This document shows, piece by piece, positions 33,999 to 42,176 of a DNA stretch of 43,362 nucleotides; positions within the stretch are counted from its first letter, which is position 1; each line of letters opens with the position of its first letter. The DNA lies in contig CAYJFD010000018.1 in the NCBI GenBank assembly GCA_964369605.1, positions 1-43,362 on the forward strand, given 5' to 3'. Position numbers and translations under genes: made by a program. Below the pieces are notes generated by a model that worked only from the letters and a program-made list of their open reading frames with translations, searched no databases and was not told where the DNA came from. The stretch is from CAYJFD01 sp964369605. GTDB lineage: Bacteria; Bacteroidota; Bacteroidia; Bacteroidales; UBA932.

Positions 33999-34006
33999 CA
34001 AAGATA
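33999..34006 (-). promoter_or_regulatory. candidate -7 element of the methylase operon
   Basis: On the minus strand this reads TATCTTTG, a match to TAnnTTTG. Transcription would start near 33993 and give a leader of about 280 bases containing the whole inverted-repeat cluster. No clear -33 element was found. Confidence 0.35.
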
Positions 34007-34064
34007 GTGAAATTTCTTGTAAGATGAATATATGTAAGAAAAGAACCAACGTGTGGACTTTGAC

Positions 34065-35354
34065 TTATGCAAAGCTAACTCTAAAGCAGGTGTGGGGTTT
34101 AGTGCTTAGGTTGATTGAGCCGTTATGTTGTCTCATAATTTGTTTTGATAGGCTTAATCCTATTCCTGTTCCATCTTCTTTAGTCGTAAAGAAGGGCACG
34201 AAAATGTCTTCCCTCATTTGATCGGAAATTTCTGCTCCATTATTGCAGACCTCAATGGAAATTTTGCCATTGGCGTTTAAGCCTATATTTACCCAAACCC
34301 TCAAATGAGCATCAGATTTTGTAGCATCTTTTGCATTCTTTAACAAATTATTAATTACCTGAGAAATCTGGAGCCTATCCGCTAAAACTATGTAGCTTCC
34401 TGGATTAACATTTATTTTTATACTTTGGTCAATTAAATTAACTTCTTTTTGAATTAATTGAGCCATATCCACTTCTTCAAGATTCGGATAAGGAATTTTA
34501 GTTAGTGATTTATAGCTTTCGACAAAGGTCGTTAAACGCTTAGAGGTGTTTCTAATTATTTCTATGCCTTTATATATATACTCAAGGTCTTGTGATTCTG
34601 TTAAAGATTCACTTATCGCTGTAATAGGAGCAAGTGAATTCATAATTTCGTGGGTAAATATTCTTGACATCCTGCTCCAACTATCTATTTCAGCCCTATC
34701 GATATCCTCAATAATATCTGTGATAGTAATGATTTTAAGTGTTCTCTTTTGAAGATTTAGCTCTGTAACTCTTAGGTTTAGTCTTACTAGCTCACTTTCG
34801 TTATAGAATTTGACTTGCGAGCTCTTACCATCTTTTGTGTTAAGTAGGAGGTCTACGATCTCGCTTGATATCGGTTCTAACTGCTTTATATGGGATAGTA
34901 TGGTTAGGGAAAATAGGTTGAGGGCATAGCTATTTACTCTTATAACTAGGCCTTCATCGCTGATGACTAGTATTCCTGTATTGATTTGATTTAGAATGTA
35001 TTCGAAGTACTTTTCACTCTCGATAACTTTCTCCCTAGCAGAGATTATTAGCTCTTTAGTTCTATTAAGATAGTGGTTTAGTAGGGCATCTTTACTTTTT
35101 GTGTGGTTTTTGTCTGAGAATCTAAGCGAATAGTCGTTATTTTCGATGGCATCGAACATAAGAGCTACCTTATTAAGAGTTTTTTTATGAATATTAACTA
35201 CTTTGTAGAAACATAGTAGAGGTATTATAATAGAAACAGAGCCAAGGGTGTAGTAAGCGTTAAGTATCAGATAGAAGCTAGCGCAGCCAAATACGACTAA
35301 GAGTATAGACCAAGTGTATAGCTTAAATGTACTTTCCTCTCTTCTAGATGCCAT
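34065..35354 (-). CDS. sensor histidine kinase, NtrB/ZraS-like
   Basis: A membrane sensor kinase of 429 residues. Two adjacent membrane segments (about 13-34 and 38-52) leave almost no periplasmic domain. A HAMP-like linker and a PAS-like domain (EYILNQINTGILVISDEGLVIRVNSYAL, about 118-145) follow. The H box has His235 in FTHEIMNSLAPI, then N box NNLLKNAKDA, a G1 box that reads CNNGAEI instead of D-x-G-x-G, F box VPFFTTKE and G2 GTGIGLSLS. The 11-base overlap with the NtrC-type regulator gene upstream marks a cognate pair. Sensing is probably of a membrane or cytoplasmic signal such as envelope stress or an exported compound. Confidence 0.92.
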   Translation of the reverse strand: MASRREESTFKLYTWSILLVVFGCASFYLILNAYYTLGSVSIIIPLLCFYKVVNIHKKTLNKVALMFDAIENNDYSLRFSDKNHTKSKDALLNHYLNRTKELIISAREKVIESEKYFEYILNQINTGILVISDEGLVIRVNSYALNLFSLTILSHIKQLEPISSEIVDLLLNTKDGKSSQVKFYNESELVRLNLRVTELNLQKRTLKIITITDIIEDIDRAEIDSWSRMSRIFTHEIMNSLAPITAISESLTESQDLEYIYKGIEIIRNTSKRLTTFVESYKSLTKIPYPNLEEVDMAQLIQKEVNLIDQSIKINVNPGSYIVLADRLQISQVINNLLKNAKDATKSDAHLRVWVNIGLNANGKISIEVCNNGAEISDQMREDIFVPFFTTKEDGTGIGLSLSKQIMRQHNGSINLSTKPHTCFRVSFA

Positions 35355-36699
35355 AGCGTTTAATTTTGTTATATAGGGTTTGACGCGTAACTCCTAGGGA
35401 GTTAGCTGCCTCTGACATATTACCGCAGTGATGTTTGATGGCGCTTTCTATGGCGTTTTTTTCTAGGTCCTCTAGTGTCATTTTTGCGAGATTAATGGAA
35501 GAACTGCTAGCCTGGGTTTTATTAATCAATAAGTCTTCAGGCATAATGGATTTAGAGTCAGATAGAATGATGGCTTTTTCTATAGTGTGTTGAAGTTCTC
35601 TAATGTTGCCAGGCCACCTGTGGGAAAGAAGTTTGGCTTTGGCAGCCTCTGTGAATGAATCGCAGTTTTTTCCATATTTTTTAGCGTAGCGAACAAGGAA
35701 GATAATCGCTAATTCGATGATGTCTTCGCCTCTTTCTCTAAGTGGTGGGAGTTTAAGAGTGAAGGTATTTATTCTATATAGTAAATCCTCTCGGAACTGC
35801 CCTTGCTGAACCATATTTTCTAGGTCACAGTTAGTTGCTGTAATTAGTCTAATATCTATGCTTCGAGCCTTGTTTTCCCCAACTCTTACTATACTTCTGG
35901 ATTGAATAGCAGTAAGTAGTTTTGATTGAAGGTGCATAGGTAGATTCCCTATTTCATCTAGGAAAAGCGTCCCACCGCTAGCTACTTCAAATTTACCTGC
36001 TCTCTCTGTCTTTGCGTCAGTGAATGCTCCCTTGCTATGTCCAAAGAGCTCTGATTCAAAAAGGCTTTCTGTTATCGCTCCCATATCTACATTCACAAGT
36101 AGCTCTTTATTTCGAGATGAAAGACTGTGAATTTCTTTGGTAAGCATTTCTTTTCCAGTTCCGTTCTCTCCTGTGATGAGGATGTTTGCATCAGTAGGGG
36201 CTAATTTCTCTACTAAGGCTCTTAGTTCCGACATTGCGAAGCTCTTACCCCAAAACATCTCAGATTTGCCTTCCTTTAGGCTCTTAAGGTTTTTGATTTT
36301 TTCGGCGTTGCGGGCTAGATCTATACCGTTTTTTAGTGTAATTATTAGTTTTTCGTTGTTCCAAGGTTTTTCAATAAAGTCGATGGCTCCTTCTTTGATC
36401 GCATTTACGGCTAAAGGAACATCTGCGTAGGCTGTAAATAGGACTACCGCAATATTAGGATATGCTTTTTTTATTTCTTTGAGCCAGAATATACCTTCGT
36501 TTCCGTTATTAATCCCAGTGTGAAAGTTCATATCTAGAAGGACTAGGTCAGTATCTGGATGTTTTCTTAGATTCTCTAAGAGTAGGTTAGGGGAGGCTAG
36601 GGCGATAACTCTTTCGAAGTGTGCTGGGAGCATAAGTTCAAGAGTGGAACGTATGGCTGTATTGTCGTCTACGACTATTATATTTCCTTTTTTAGACAT
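35344..36699 (-). CDS. NtrC-family sigma-54-dependent response regulator
   Basis: An activator of 451 residues with three domains. The receiver (about 5-120) has acidic residues DD 11-12 and phospho-acceptor Asp56 (LVLLDMNF). The AAA+ domain has Walker A GENGTGKE (177-184), a sigma-54 contact loop reading GAFTDA (224-229) in place of GAFTGA, and Walker B GGTLFLDEIG (242-251). The C-terminal Fis-type helix-turn-helix is SEAANSLGVTRQTLYNKIKRYG. The start at 36699 gives MSKKGNIIVVDDN; the frame is open 19 codons further up, but a -7 element at 36731-36724 lies within that stretch. Likely activates the divergent tolC operon through the sigma-54 promoter at 36831. Confidence 0.94.
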   Translation of the reverse strand: MSKKGNIIVVDDNTAIRSTLELMLPAHFERVIALASPNLLLENLRKHPDTDLVLLDMNFHTGINNGNEGIFWLKEIKKAYPNIAVVLFTAYADVPLAVNAIKEGAIDFIEKPWNNEKLIITLKNGIDLARNAEKIKNLKSLKEGKSEMFWGKSFAMSELRALVEKLAPTDANILITGENGTGKEMLTKEIHSLSSRNKELLVNVDMGAITESLFESELFGHSKGAFTDAKTERAGKFEVASGGTLFLDEIGNLPMHLQSKLLTAIQSRSIVRVGENKARSIDIRLITATNCDLENMVQQGQFREDLLYRINTFTLKLPPLRERGEDIIELAIIFLVRYAKKYGKNCDSFTEAAKAKLLSHRWPGNIRELQHTIEKAIILSDSKSIMPEDLLINKTQASSSSINLAKMTLEDLEKNAIESAIKHHCGNMSEAANSLGVTRQTLYNKIKRYGI

Positions 36700-36723
36700 A
36701 GGGTGTTTGATTACTTTGTAGTT

Positions 36724-36757
36724 CAAAGGTATGTATAATGTAAATAATATTGACAAG
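36724..36757 (-). promoter_or_regulatory. promoter of the two-component operon
   Basis: On the minus strand the -7 element TACCTTTG (36731-36724) matches TAnnTTTG, with CTTG (36757-36754) 22 bases upstream as a possible -33. The start near 36717 supports the ATG at 36699. Confidence 0.5.
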
Positions 36758-36760
36758 GTG

Positions 36761-36777
36761 TGTAAAAATATTTTACA
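36761..36777. promoter_or_regulatory. palindromic upstream activating site
   Basis: TGTAAAAATATTTTACA is a perfect 17-base palindrome around one central base. It lies about 70 bases upstream of the sigma-54 -24 element, a usual distance for an NtrC-type enhancer, and close to the -33 of the regulator's own promoter. Binding by the local regulator is inferred. Confidence 0.5.
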
Positions 36778-36830
36778 ATTATTTTTGCTGTGTGTTCTGA
36801 AAGTCGCTGATATTTAGTGATTTATAAGTA

Positions 36831-36846
36831 TGGCATAAACTTGGCA
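36831..36846 (+). promoter_or_regulatory. sigma-54 promoter of the export operon
   Basis: TGGCATAAACTTGGCA has the invariant GG (36832-36833) and GC (36844-36845) separated by 10 bases. A start near 36857 would give a leader of about 25 bases before the ATG at 36882. The neighbouring NtrC-type gene supports the call. Confidence 0.65.
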
Positions 36847-36881
36847 TTATAAGTAGTAGAATAAACTATAAACGGATATAT

Positions 36882-38201
36882 ATGAAACGTTATGTATTTA
36901 CAATAATATTACTTTTTGGATCTTTATTTTTGAAGGCTCAGATGACACTCGATGAGTGTGTCTCTTATGCTGTAAAAAATAGTTATAAAATCAATGTGCA
37001 AAAAACTAGAACCGAGGATGAGAAGATAGCATATAATCAGGCGATTATGAATTTTCTCCCATCCATCTCTGGCTCGACTGCTGTGGAGGCAAATTTTGGT
37101 AGGGGTATTGACCCAGAAACTAATAGTTATATAAATGAGACTAGTCTTGCAAATTCTATGAATATCTCTGGTGATATGCCTGTTTTTAATGGCTTTAAGT
37201 TAATAAATACTGCAAGAAAGGCTAAGATTTCTTTGTTGAGAGGTGAGAATGAGTTACAAAGACTTAAGGACGAGATAGCCTTGGAGACTATGGCTGCTTA
37301 TGCGCAGGTAGTTTATTATCGAGAGTTACTCGATTTGTATGAACAGAAGATTCAGATGTATCTACTTGAACAAGAGAAAATGGAAAAGAAGCTAGAACTA
37401 GGGATAGGCTCAAGGGCTGATTTAGCCCAGATACAGGCTCGAGTTAGTAAGGAGAAGTTTTCTGCAATTAGTGCTACTAATAATTATGAACTAAGCCTTA
37501 TTCGGTTAAAGGATTGTATGAATTTTCCTTTGAATGATGAGCTTATGATTGTCGGAATCATAGAGGAAAGCATCTTGGTAGACCCTAATCAGAGAGTAGA
37601 TGACTTAGTGGCTGAGGCTGTTAGTGCTAATCCAGGGCTTCTTTCTTTTAGTAAGGGTGTTGAGATAGAGAAACTTAATTTGAAGATTGCCAAGGGTGGG
37701 TATTATCCAAGGATTAATTTGTATGGTGGTATAGCTACGACTTTCTTTAGACATCTAAATAGTAGTACTTATACTTCATATTCTAGTCAGTTAAGTAATA
37801 ATCTAGGACAGTGGGTCGGTTTTTCATTAAATATACCTCTTTTTGATAGGAACTACAGACGAAATAGTATAAGGTTGGCAAAGAGTACTTTAAAGAGAGC
37901 TCAGTTAGATTATGATAATAATGCGAGGGTATTAGAATCTGAGATTCGTCAAGCTGTAATGGAGTTGAATGCAGCAGAGTCAGCATTTATAGAGGCCAAG
38001 CATAGTGTCGAGTATCAGGAATTAGCAACTCTGGCTATTAGGAAGAAGTATGAGAAGGGTGTTTCTAGCATAATAGAAGTTCAAACCTCGGATGCAGATT
38101 TATTTTCAACAGAGGTAGAGCTTCGTAATTCCTATCTTAAATACCAATTAAAGTTAAGGGAGATTAATTATTACAAAGGACTACCACTTTATATTGAGTA
38201 G
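36882..38201 (+). CDS. TolC-family outer membrane efflux protein
   Basis: The outer-membrane channel component of an export system, 439 residues. Signal peptide about 1-20 (MKRYVFTIILLFGSLFLKAQ), then the TolC start MTLDECVSYAVKNSYKINVQKTRTEDEKIAYNQAIMNFLPSIS. Two long helical hairpins are visible, the first around LDLYEQKIQMYLLEQEKMEKKLELGIGSRADLAQIQARV and the second around ALAIRKKYEKGVSSIIEVQ-type sequence near the C terminus. First gene of a three-gene operon under a sigma-54-like promoter, 85 bases before the permease gene. Confidence 0.93.
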   Translation: MKRYVFTIILLFGSLFLKAQMTLDECVSYAVKNSYKINVQKTRTEDEKIAYNQAIMNFLPSISGSTAVEANFGRGIDPETNSYINETSLANSMNISGDMPVFNGFKLINTARKAKISLLRGENELQRLKDEIALETMAAYAQVVYYRELLDLYEQKIQMYLLEQEKMEKKLELGIGSRADLAQIQARVSKEKFSAISATNNYELSLIRLKDCMNFPLNDELMIVGIIEESILVDPNQRVDDLVAEAVSANPGLLSFSKGVEIEKLNLKIAKGGYYPRINLYGGIATTFFRHLNSSTYTSYSSQLSNNLGQWVGFSLNIPLFDRNYRRNSIRLAKSTLKRAQLDYDNNARVLESEIRQAVMELNAAESAFIEAKHSVEYQELATLAIRKKYEKGVSSIIEVQTSDADLFSTEVELRNSYLKYQLKLREINYYKGLPLYIE

Positions 38202-38286
38202 ATACCTAGTAAGTATTTTAGAATAGGATAATTAAGATAATTCCAACAAAATAGATATAGCTTGCTACTTAAAAAAATACAAACAG

Positions 38287-40599
38287 ATGACAAACTTTTT
38301 ATATGCACTTAAACAGGTTTTTAAGCCTTCATTCATAAATTTTATAAAGATATTTTCTTTATCTATAGGGCTATTAATCAGTGGAATAATAGCTTGTAGG
38401 ACAGCTTTTTATAATAGTTATGATAAGTTTCTTCCTGAGTATGAGAACATTAATTTTTTACTATTAGACTGGGGATCTGCTTGGGGTAGTGATCAAGGTA
38501 GCAATTTTTCGGCAAAAGCCACTGGGGCTATGGCTGGTGAGATAGCTGATAAGATTCCGAGTATAAAAAAGGCTACTAGATTTTACGAATATGGAAACAA
38601 TCTTAAATTCGGTGAGAGGGATTATCACGTGCGTATGGCACTTGGAGATACACTATTCTTCGATGTCTTAGCTTATGAAGTTCTAGCTGGTGATCCTAAG
38701 CTGGCACTAAGTGACCCATTTAAAATAATGGTTTCAAAGAAGTTTGCAGATAGAGTCTTTGGAGAAGATTCTCCTATAGGTAAAGGCTTAACTAATGCTA
38801 ATGGAGCATTCTTAGAGGTCGCTGGTGTGTTTGAGATTCCTGAAAATTCATTTTTAAGTGATCTGGATATATTATCGACTTCTGAAGGAAGGATAAAAAA
38901 TTCTTTTGAGCAATTTGATGCGTTCTATACTTTCTTTATTACTGACAAAAATGTTAATAGACAGGAGTTGGACCTTCAGATTAATGAAGTACTAACACCT
39001 CATCTAAGTAGCTTAGCAGAAAAGGGAACTAAGATTACATTTTACTCTAAAGCTCTTGAGGATTTTTATAAGTACGAGGGTGAAGGTGGAACTGAGGTAA
39101 CGAGTGGGATTATCTCAATACTAGGAGTATTCATACTTATGGTTACTTGTTTTAATTTTGCACTTATACAGATTAACTCACTTATTTCTAGAGCAAAACT
39201 AGTGGGAGTGCATAAGACAAACGGAGCTAGTAAGGGTGAAATTTTCTCTATGGTGATTTGGGAGACGATTATTTATGTTTTGGTGTCTTTGGCATTGGCG
39301 ATAGCCTTGCTTTTCTTAGCTAGAGGCCCTATTGAGAGTATAATGGGTAGCTTCGAGGATATTCTAGCCTTAGAGCACCTATGGGCAGTAGGTCTACTTT
39401 TAATATTGGTAGTGATCATCGCTGGTCTACTTCCTGCTTATATTTATTCTAATATCCCTGCAATGCAGGTATTTAGAAAGTTCACTGGAAATAATCTTTG
39501 GTGGAAGCAGATACTTTTAACTATTCAGTTTGTGTTATCTATTAGTATGGTTATCGGACTTATATGCGTTTCTCTCCAGTATCGTTTTCTTATTAAGTTC
39601 GACCTAGGATATAGTACTGAGAATCTTTATGCTGAGACTTTCAAAATAGATGCGGAAAATATTTCTAGGGTTAGTAGCTTAAAGGAGGAATTATTACAGC
39701 TTCCTTTTGTGGAGAAAGCTACTTATAGCGATATGCTAATTATATGGGGGCTTAATGGTCACGCAATCTTAGGCTCGGAGGATAAAGAACAGAAAATTTC
39801 AGCTAGGGAAATAGCTGTGGATGAGGACTTTTTTGACACTTACCAGATAAATGTTCTATATGGAGACACTAAGAGCCTTAATAATGAAAATATATTTGTT
39901 ACTGAGAATTTATTAGAGTTTACTGGCTCATCTTACGGAGATTATAATTTCATTACAGAATTTGGGGATGTAGCTGGTGTGGTTTCAGATGTTAGGAATA
40001 ATCTATATATAGGCAAGGCTCCTTTCGTATTTAAGCCTGTAGTAGTGGAGAGTACAGGACATTATAGGACTATAACGATTCGTTCTACTCATAAATTAAA
40101 CAAGGAAGAAATGACTAGACTAAATGAGACTCTAAGGACTAATGTCGGGGAGGATTACTATTTTAGGTCGTTCAAATCTGCTATTTTAGGGATGTATTCT
40201 GAGCTAGGTGTGGTGAAAAATGCTTTTTTGCTGAGTGGTATAATTCTAATACTTATAACCATTTTAGGTATAATGAGTTATATAGGAACAGAAATAAAGG
40301 CTAGAACGCGTGAAATAGCGATTAGAAGAACTCACGGTGCTGGTATCGCGAGCATTATCTTCTTCGTCGCTAGGAGAATTATAATAGTAGCTCTGTTGGC
40401 GTCAGCCATTGCAGTTCCTGCATCATTTTTCGGAATTAGACAATTATTCTCTATGTATTTTTCAGAACAAGTGACTCTTTCTTGGTGGATATTTGCCGCA
40501 GGGGTATTGAGTATATTATTGTTAATTGCAGTTATCACTTATGTTCAGACTTATAAAATAGCTAGACGGGACTATGTGAAACTTATTGGAAAAATCTAA
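38287..40599 (+). CDS. ABC transporter permease, MacB/FtsX type
   Basis: An inner-membrane protein of 770 residues with the duplicated MacB plan. An N-terminal membrane segment (FIKIFSLSIGLLISGIIACRT) is followed by a large periplasmic MacB_PCD-like domain, then three FtsX-type membrane segments near 275-400 (with SRAKLVGVHKTNGASKGEI). A second unit follows: a segment at WKQILLTIQFVLSISMVIGLICVS, a periplasmic domain, and three C-terminal segments with the coupling sequence GTEIKARTREIAIRRTHGAG. Such proteins need an ATPase partner, but none is encoded here. Substrate unknown; peptides, lipids or antibiotics are possible. Confidence 0.92.
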   Translation: MTNFLYALKQVFKPSFINFIKIFSLSIGLLISGIIACRTAFYNSYDKFLPEYENINFLLLDWGSAWGSDQGSNFSAKATGAMAGEIADKIPSIKKATRFYEYGNNLKFGERDYHVRMALGDTLFFDVLAYEVLAGDPKLALSDPFKIMVSKKFADRVFGEDSPIGKGLTNANGAFLEVAGVFEIPENSFLSDLDILSTSEGRIKNSFEQFDAFYTFFITDKNVNRQELDLQINEVLTPHLSSLAEKGTKITFYSKALEDFYKYEGEGGTEVTSGIISILGVFILMVTCFNFALIQINSLISRAKLVGVHKTNGASKGEIFSMVIWETIIYVLVSLALAIALLFLARGPIESIMGSFEDILALEHLWAVGLLLILVVIIAGLLPAYIYSNIPAMQVFRKFTGNNLWWKQILLTIQFVLSISMVIGLICVSLQYRFLIKFDLGYSTENLYAETFKIDAENISRVSSLKEELLQLPFVEKATYSDMLIIWGLNGHAILGSEDKEQKISAREIAVDEDFFDTYQINVLYGDTKSLNNENIFVTENLLEFTGSSYGDYNFITEFGDVAGVVSDVRNNLYIGKAPFVFKPVVVESTGHYRTITIRSTHKLNKEEMTRLNETLRTNVGEDYYFRSFKSAILGMYSELGVVKNAFLLSGIILILITILGIMSYIGTEIKARTREIAIRRTHGAGIASIIFFVARRIIIVALLASAIAVPASFFGIRQLFSMYFSEQVTLSWWIFAAGVLSILLLIAVITYVQTYKIARRDYVKLIGKI

Positions 40600-40717
40600 A
40601 AGAAGCTGGCAAAAAGCAAGAGGGGAATGTTAAGACTAAAAATATAATAACGAGAAAAAATTGATAAAAAAATATAAATAGAAAATAATCTAGATAAAAA
40701 TATAAAAACAGAAAAAT

Positions 40718-41965
40718 ATGGACAGAGTTATAGAACAAAAAGGATTTATTAGGAAGAGGCATATTCCTTGGATTGTAGGAGGTGCTTTCGTTTTATTGGT
40801 GGCAGCTTGGTTGATCTTTGGGGATCATCGTCAGACGCTGCGTGTGGATGGGGATAGCATTATCATTGCGACAGCACAGCACGGAAATTTTAATGACTAT
40901 GTAAGAGTTAGCGGTATAGTGCAGCCGATAACTACTGTACAGCTGACTCCTCTTGAGGGTGGTATCGTGGAGGAAAAGGTGGTAGAAGAAGGCTCGTATG
41001 TGAATAAGGGGGATATCATCGTTCGCCTTAGTAATCCTCAGCTTAATATTCAAATCCTTGAGAGCGAGGCATCCTTGGCTGAAAAGGAAAATTTCCTAAG
41101 AAATACTCTTGTGCAAATGGAGCAGGAAAAACTAAATCTTCGACGTGAGAGGCTTTCTTTAGAGATGGAAATCACTCAGAAGAAGCGTCGATATGAGCAG
41201 AATAAGGCCTTATTTGATGAGGAACTTATTTCTAAGGAGGAGTTTCTAATGGCTAAGGAAGACTTCGAGTTAGCTGTTGAGAGTGCTGCCTTAGTGGCTG
41301 AACGACAAATTCAGGATTCTATTTTCAGAGCTCTCCAGGTGGATAATATGGAGCAGAATCTAGCTTCTATGCGTCGCAATATGGACTTGGTTCGTCAACG
41401 AATTGATAACCTTGATGTGAAGTCCAGCATAGATGGTGAACTGGGAATGTTAGATGTGGTCTTAGGCGAATCTGTTGGCTCAGGCCATAAAATGGGTCAG
41501 ATTAACGATCTTTCTGATTTTAAGATAGAGGCTATGATAGATGAACATTATATAGACAGGGTTATGAGGGGCTTAAATGCGAGTTTTGAAAGAGGCGATG
41601 AGAGTTATGAACTGAAAGTCAGTAAGGTTTTTCCTGAGGTTCGTAGCGGTCAGTTTAGAGTGTGGCTAACTTTTGGCGAAGCCAGACCTGAGAATATTAG
41701 AACTGGTCAGACTTATTATATTAACCTAGAGCTAGGCCTACCTACTGAGGGTATAATTATTCCTCGTGGCGCTTTTTTCCAAACCACTGGTGGTAACTGG
41801 ATTTATGTTCTCGAAGGTGAAAGAGCAGTTAAACGCCCTATAAAGATTAATCGCCAGAATCCTCAGTTCTACGAGGTCGTTGAAGGTCTATATCCGGGCG
41901 AACAGGTTATTGTTAGTACTTACGAGAGCTTTGGAGAAATTGAGACGCTGACTATAAAGGAGTAG
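40718..41965 (+). CDS. HlyD/RND-type periplasmic adaptor
   Basis: The membrane-fusion protein linking the permease to the TolC channel, 415 residues. One N-terminal membrane anchor (IPWIVGGAFVLLVAAWLIFG, about 18-37), then the biotinyl-lipoyl half-motif VSGIVQPITTVQLTPLEGGIVEEKVVEEGSYVNKGDIIVRL. A long coiled-coil hairpin runs about 110-235 (LAEKENFLRNTLVQMEQEKLNLRRERLSLEMEITQKKRRYEQNK...), and the second lipoyl half and beta-barrel follow (IDGELGMLDVVLGESVGSGHKMGQI). The 118-base A-rich gap from the permease contains no terminator. Third gene of the operon. Confidence 0.93.
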   Translation: MDRVIEQKGFIRKRHIPWIVGGAFVLLVAAWLIFGDHRQTLRVDGDSIIIATAQHGNFNDYVRVSGIVQPITTVQLTPLEGGIVEEKVVEEGSYVNKGDIIVRLSNPQLNIQILESEASLAEKENFLRNTLVQMEQEKLNLRRERLSLEMEITQKKRRYEQNKALFDEELISKEEFLMAKEDFELAVESAALVAERQIQDSIFRALQVDNMEQNLASMRRNMDLVRQRIDNLDVKSSIDGELGMLDVVLGESVGSGHKMGQINDLSDFKIEAMIDEHYIDRVMRGLNASFERGDESYELKVSKVFPEVRSGQFRVWLTFGEARPENIRTGQTYYINLELGLPTEGIIIPRGAFFQTTGGNWIYVLEGERAVKRPIKINRQNPQFYEVVEGLYPGEQVIVSTYESFGEIETLTIKE

Positions 41966-42009
41966 ATGCACTACTTTAGCATAGTGAACTCGGTGAGTTC
42001 GGTGGTGAC

Positions 42010-42172
42010 TTGAGCTGTACACGCTTGTGTGTCCTAGAAGTATCTACAGAGGCGCTAGGCGTGTACAGCTCAACGAAAACTCTCGATTTTTGCTGAACTG
42101 TACACAGCAAACCCCTTTTGAGACGTCTCAAAGCCACATTGGTGTGTACAGCTATAAATCTTTGAACAGCTG
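42010..42172. repeat. palindrome cluster with four CTGTACAC motifs
   Basis: CTGTACAC occurs at 42015 and 42098, and its inverse GTGTACAG at 42061 and 42144, in alternating orientation. The outer pair of the first two is a perfect 15-bp inverted repeat (42010-42024 with 42059-42073, loop 34). A perfect 16-bp palindrome TTTGAGACGTCTCAAA is at 42117-42132, and AAATCT/AGATTT forms a small hairpin ending near the ATPase stop. It lies between two convergent genes and could include terminators, but its density exceeds that need. Confidence 0.65.
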
Positions 42173-42176
42173 AGAT

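Larger units (their letters stand above)
33712..34064. other. noncoding stretch upstream of the methylase operon
   Basis: 353 bases without a supported gene, between the methylase-like gene and the sensor kinase stop. It holds the inverted-repeat cluster at 33749-33917, an A/T-rich segment around 33946-33992 and a minus-strand -7 element at 33999-34006. A plus-strand open frame here reads into the kinase gene backwards and was not accepted. Confidence 0.7.

Noticed and set aside
33946..34221. Plus-strand open frame of 91 codons at the end of the sensor kinase gene
   Set aside because: Its second half is antisense to the conserved kinase ATP-binding region and its first half is low-complexity Phe/Leu from a T-rich stretch.
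40600..40717. Promoter or terminator between the permease and adaptor genes
   Set aside because: The A-rich gap shows no hairpin with T tract, no TAnnTTTG with a -33 partner, and a GG-GC pair of wrong spacing for sigma-54.
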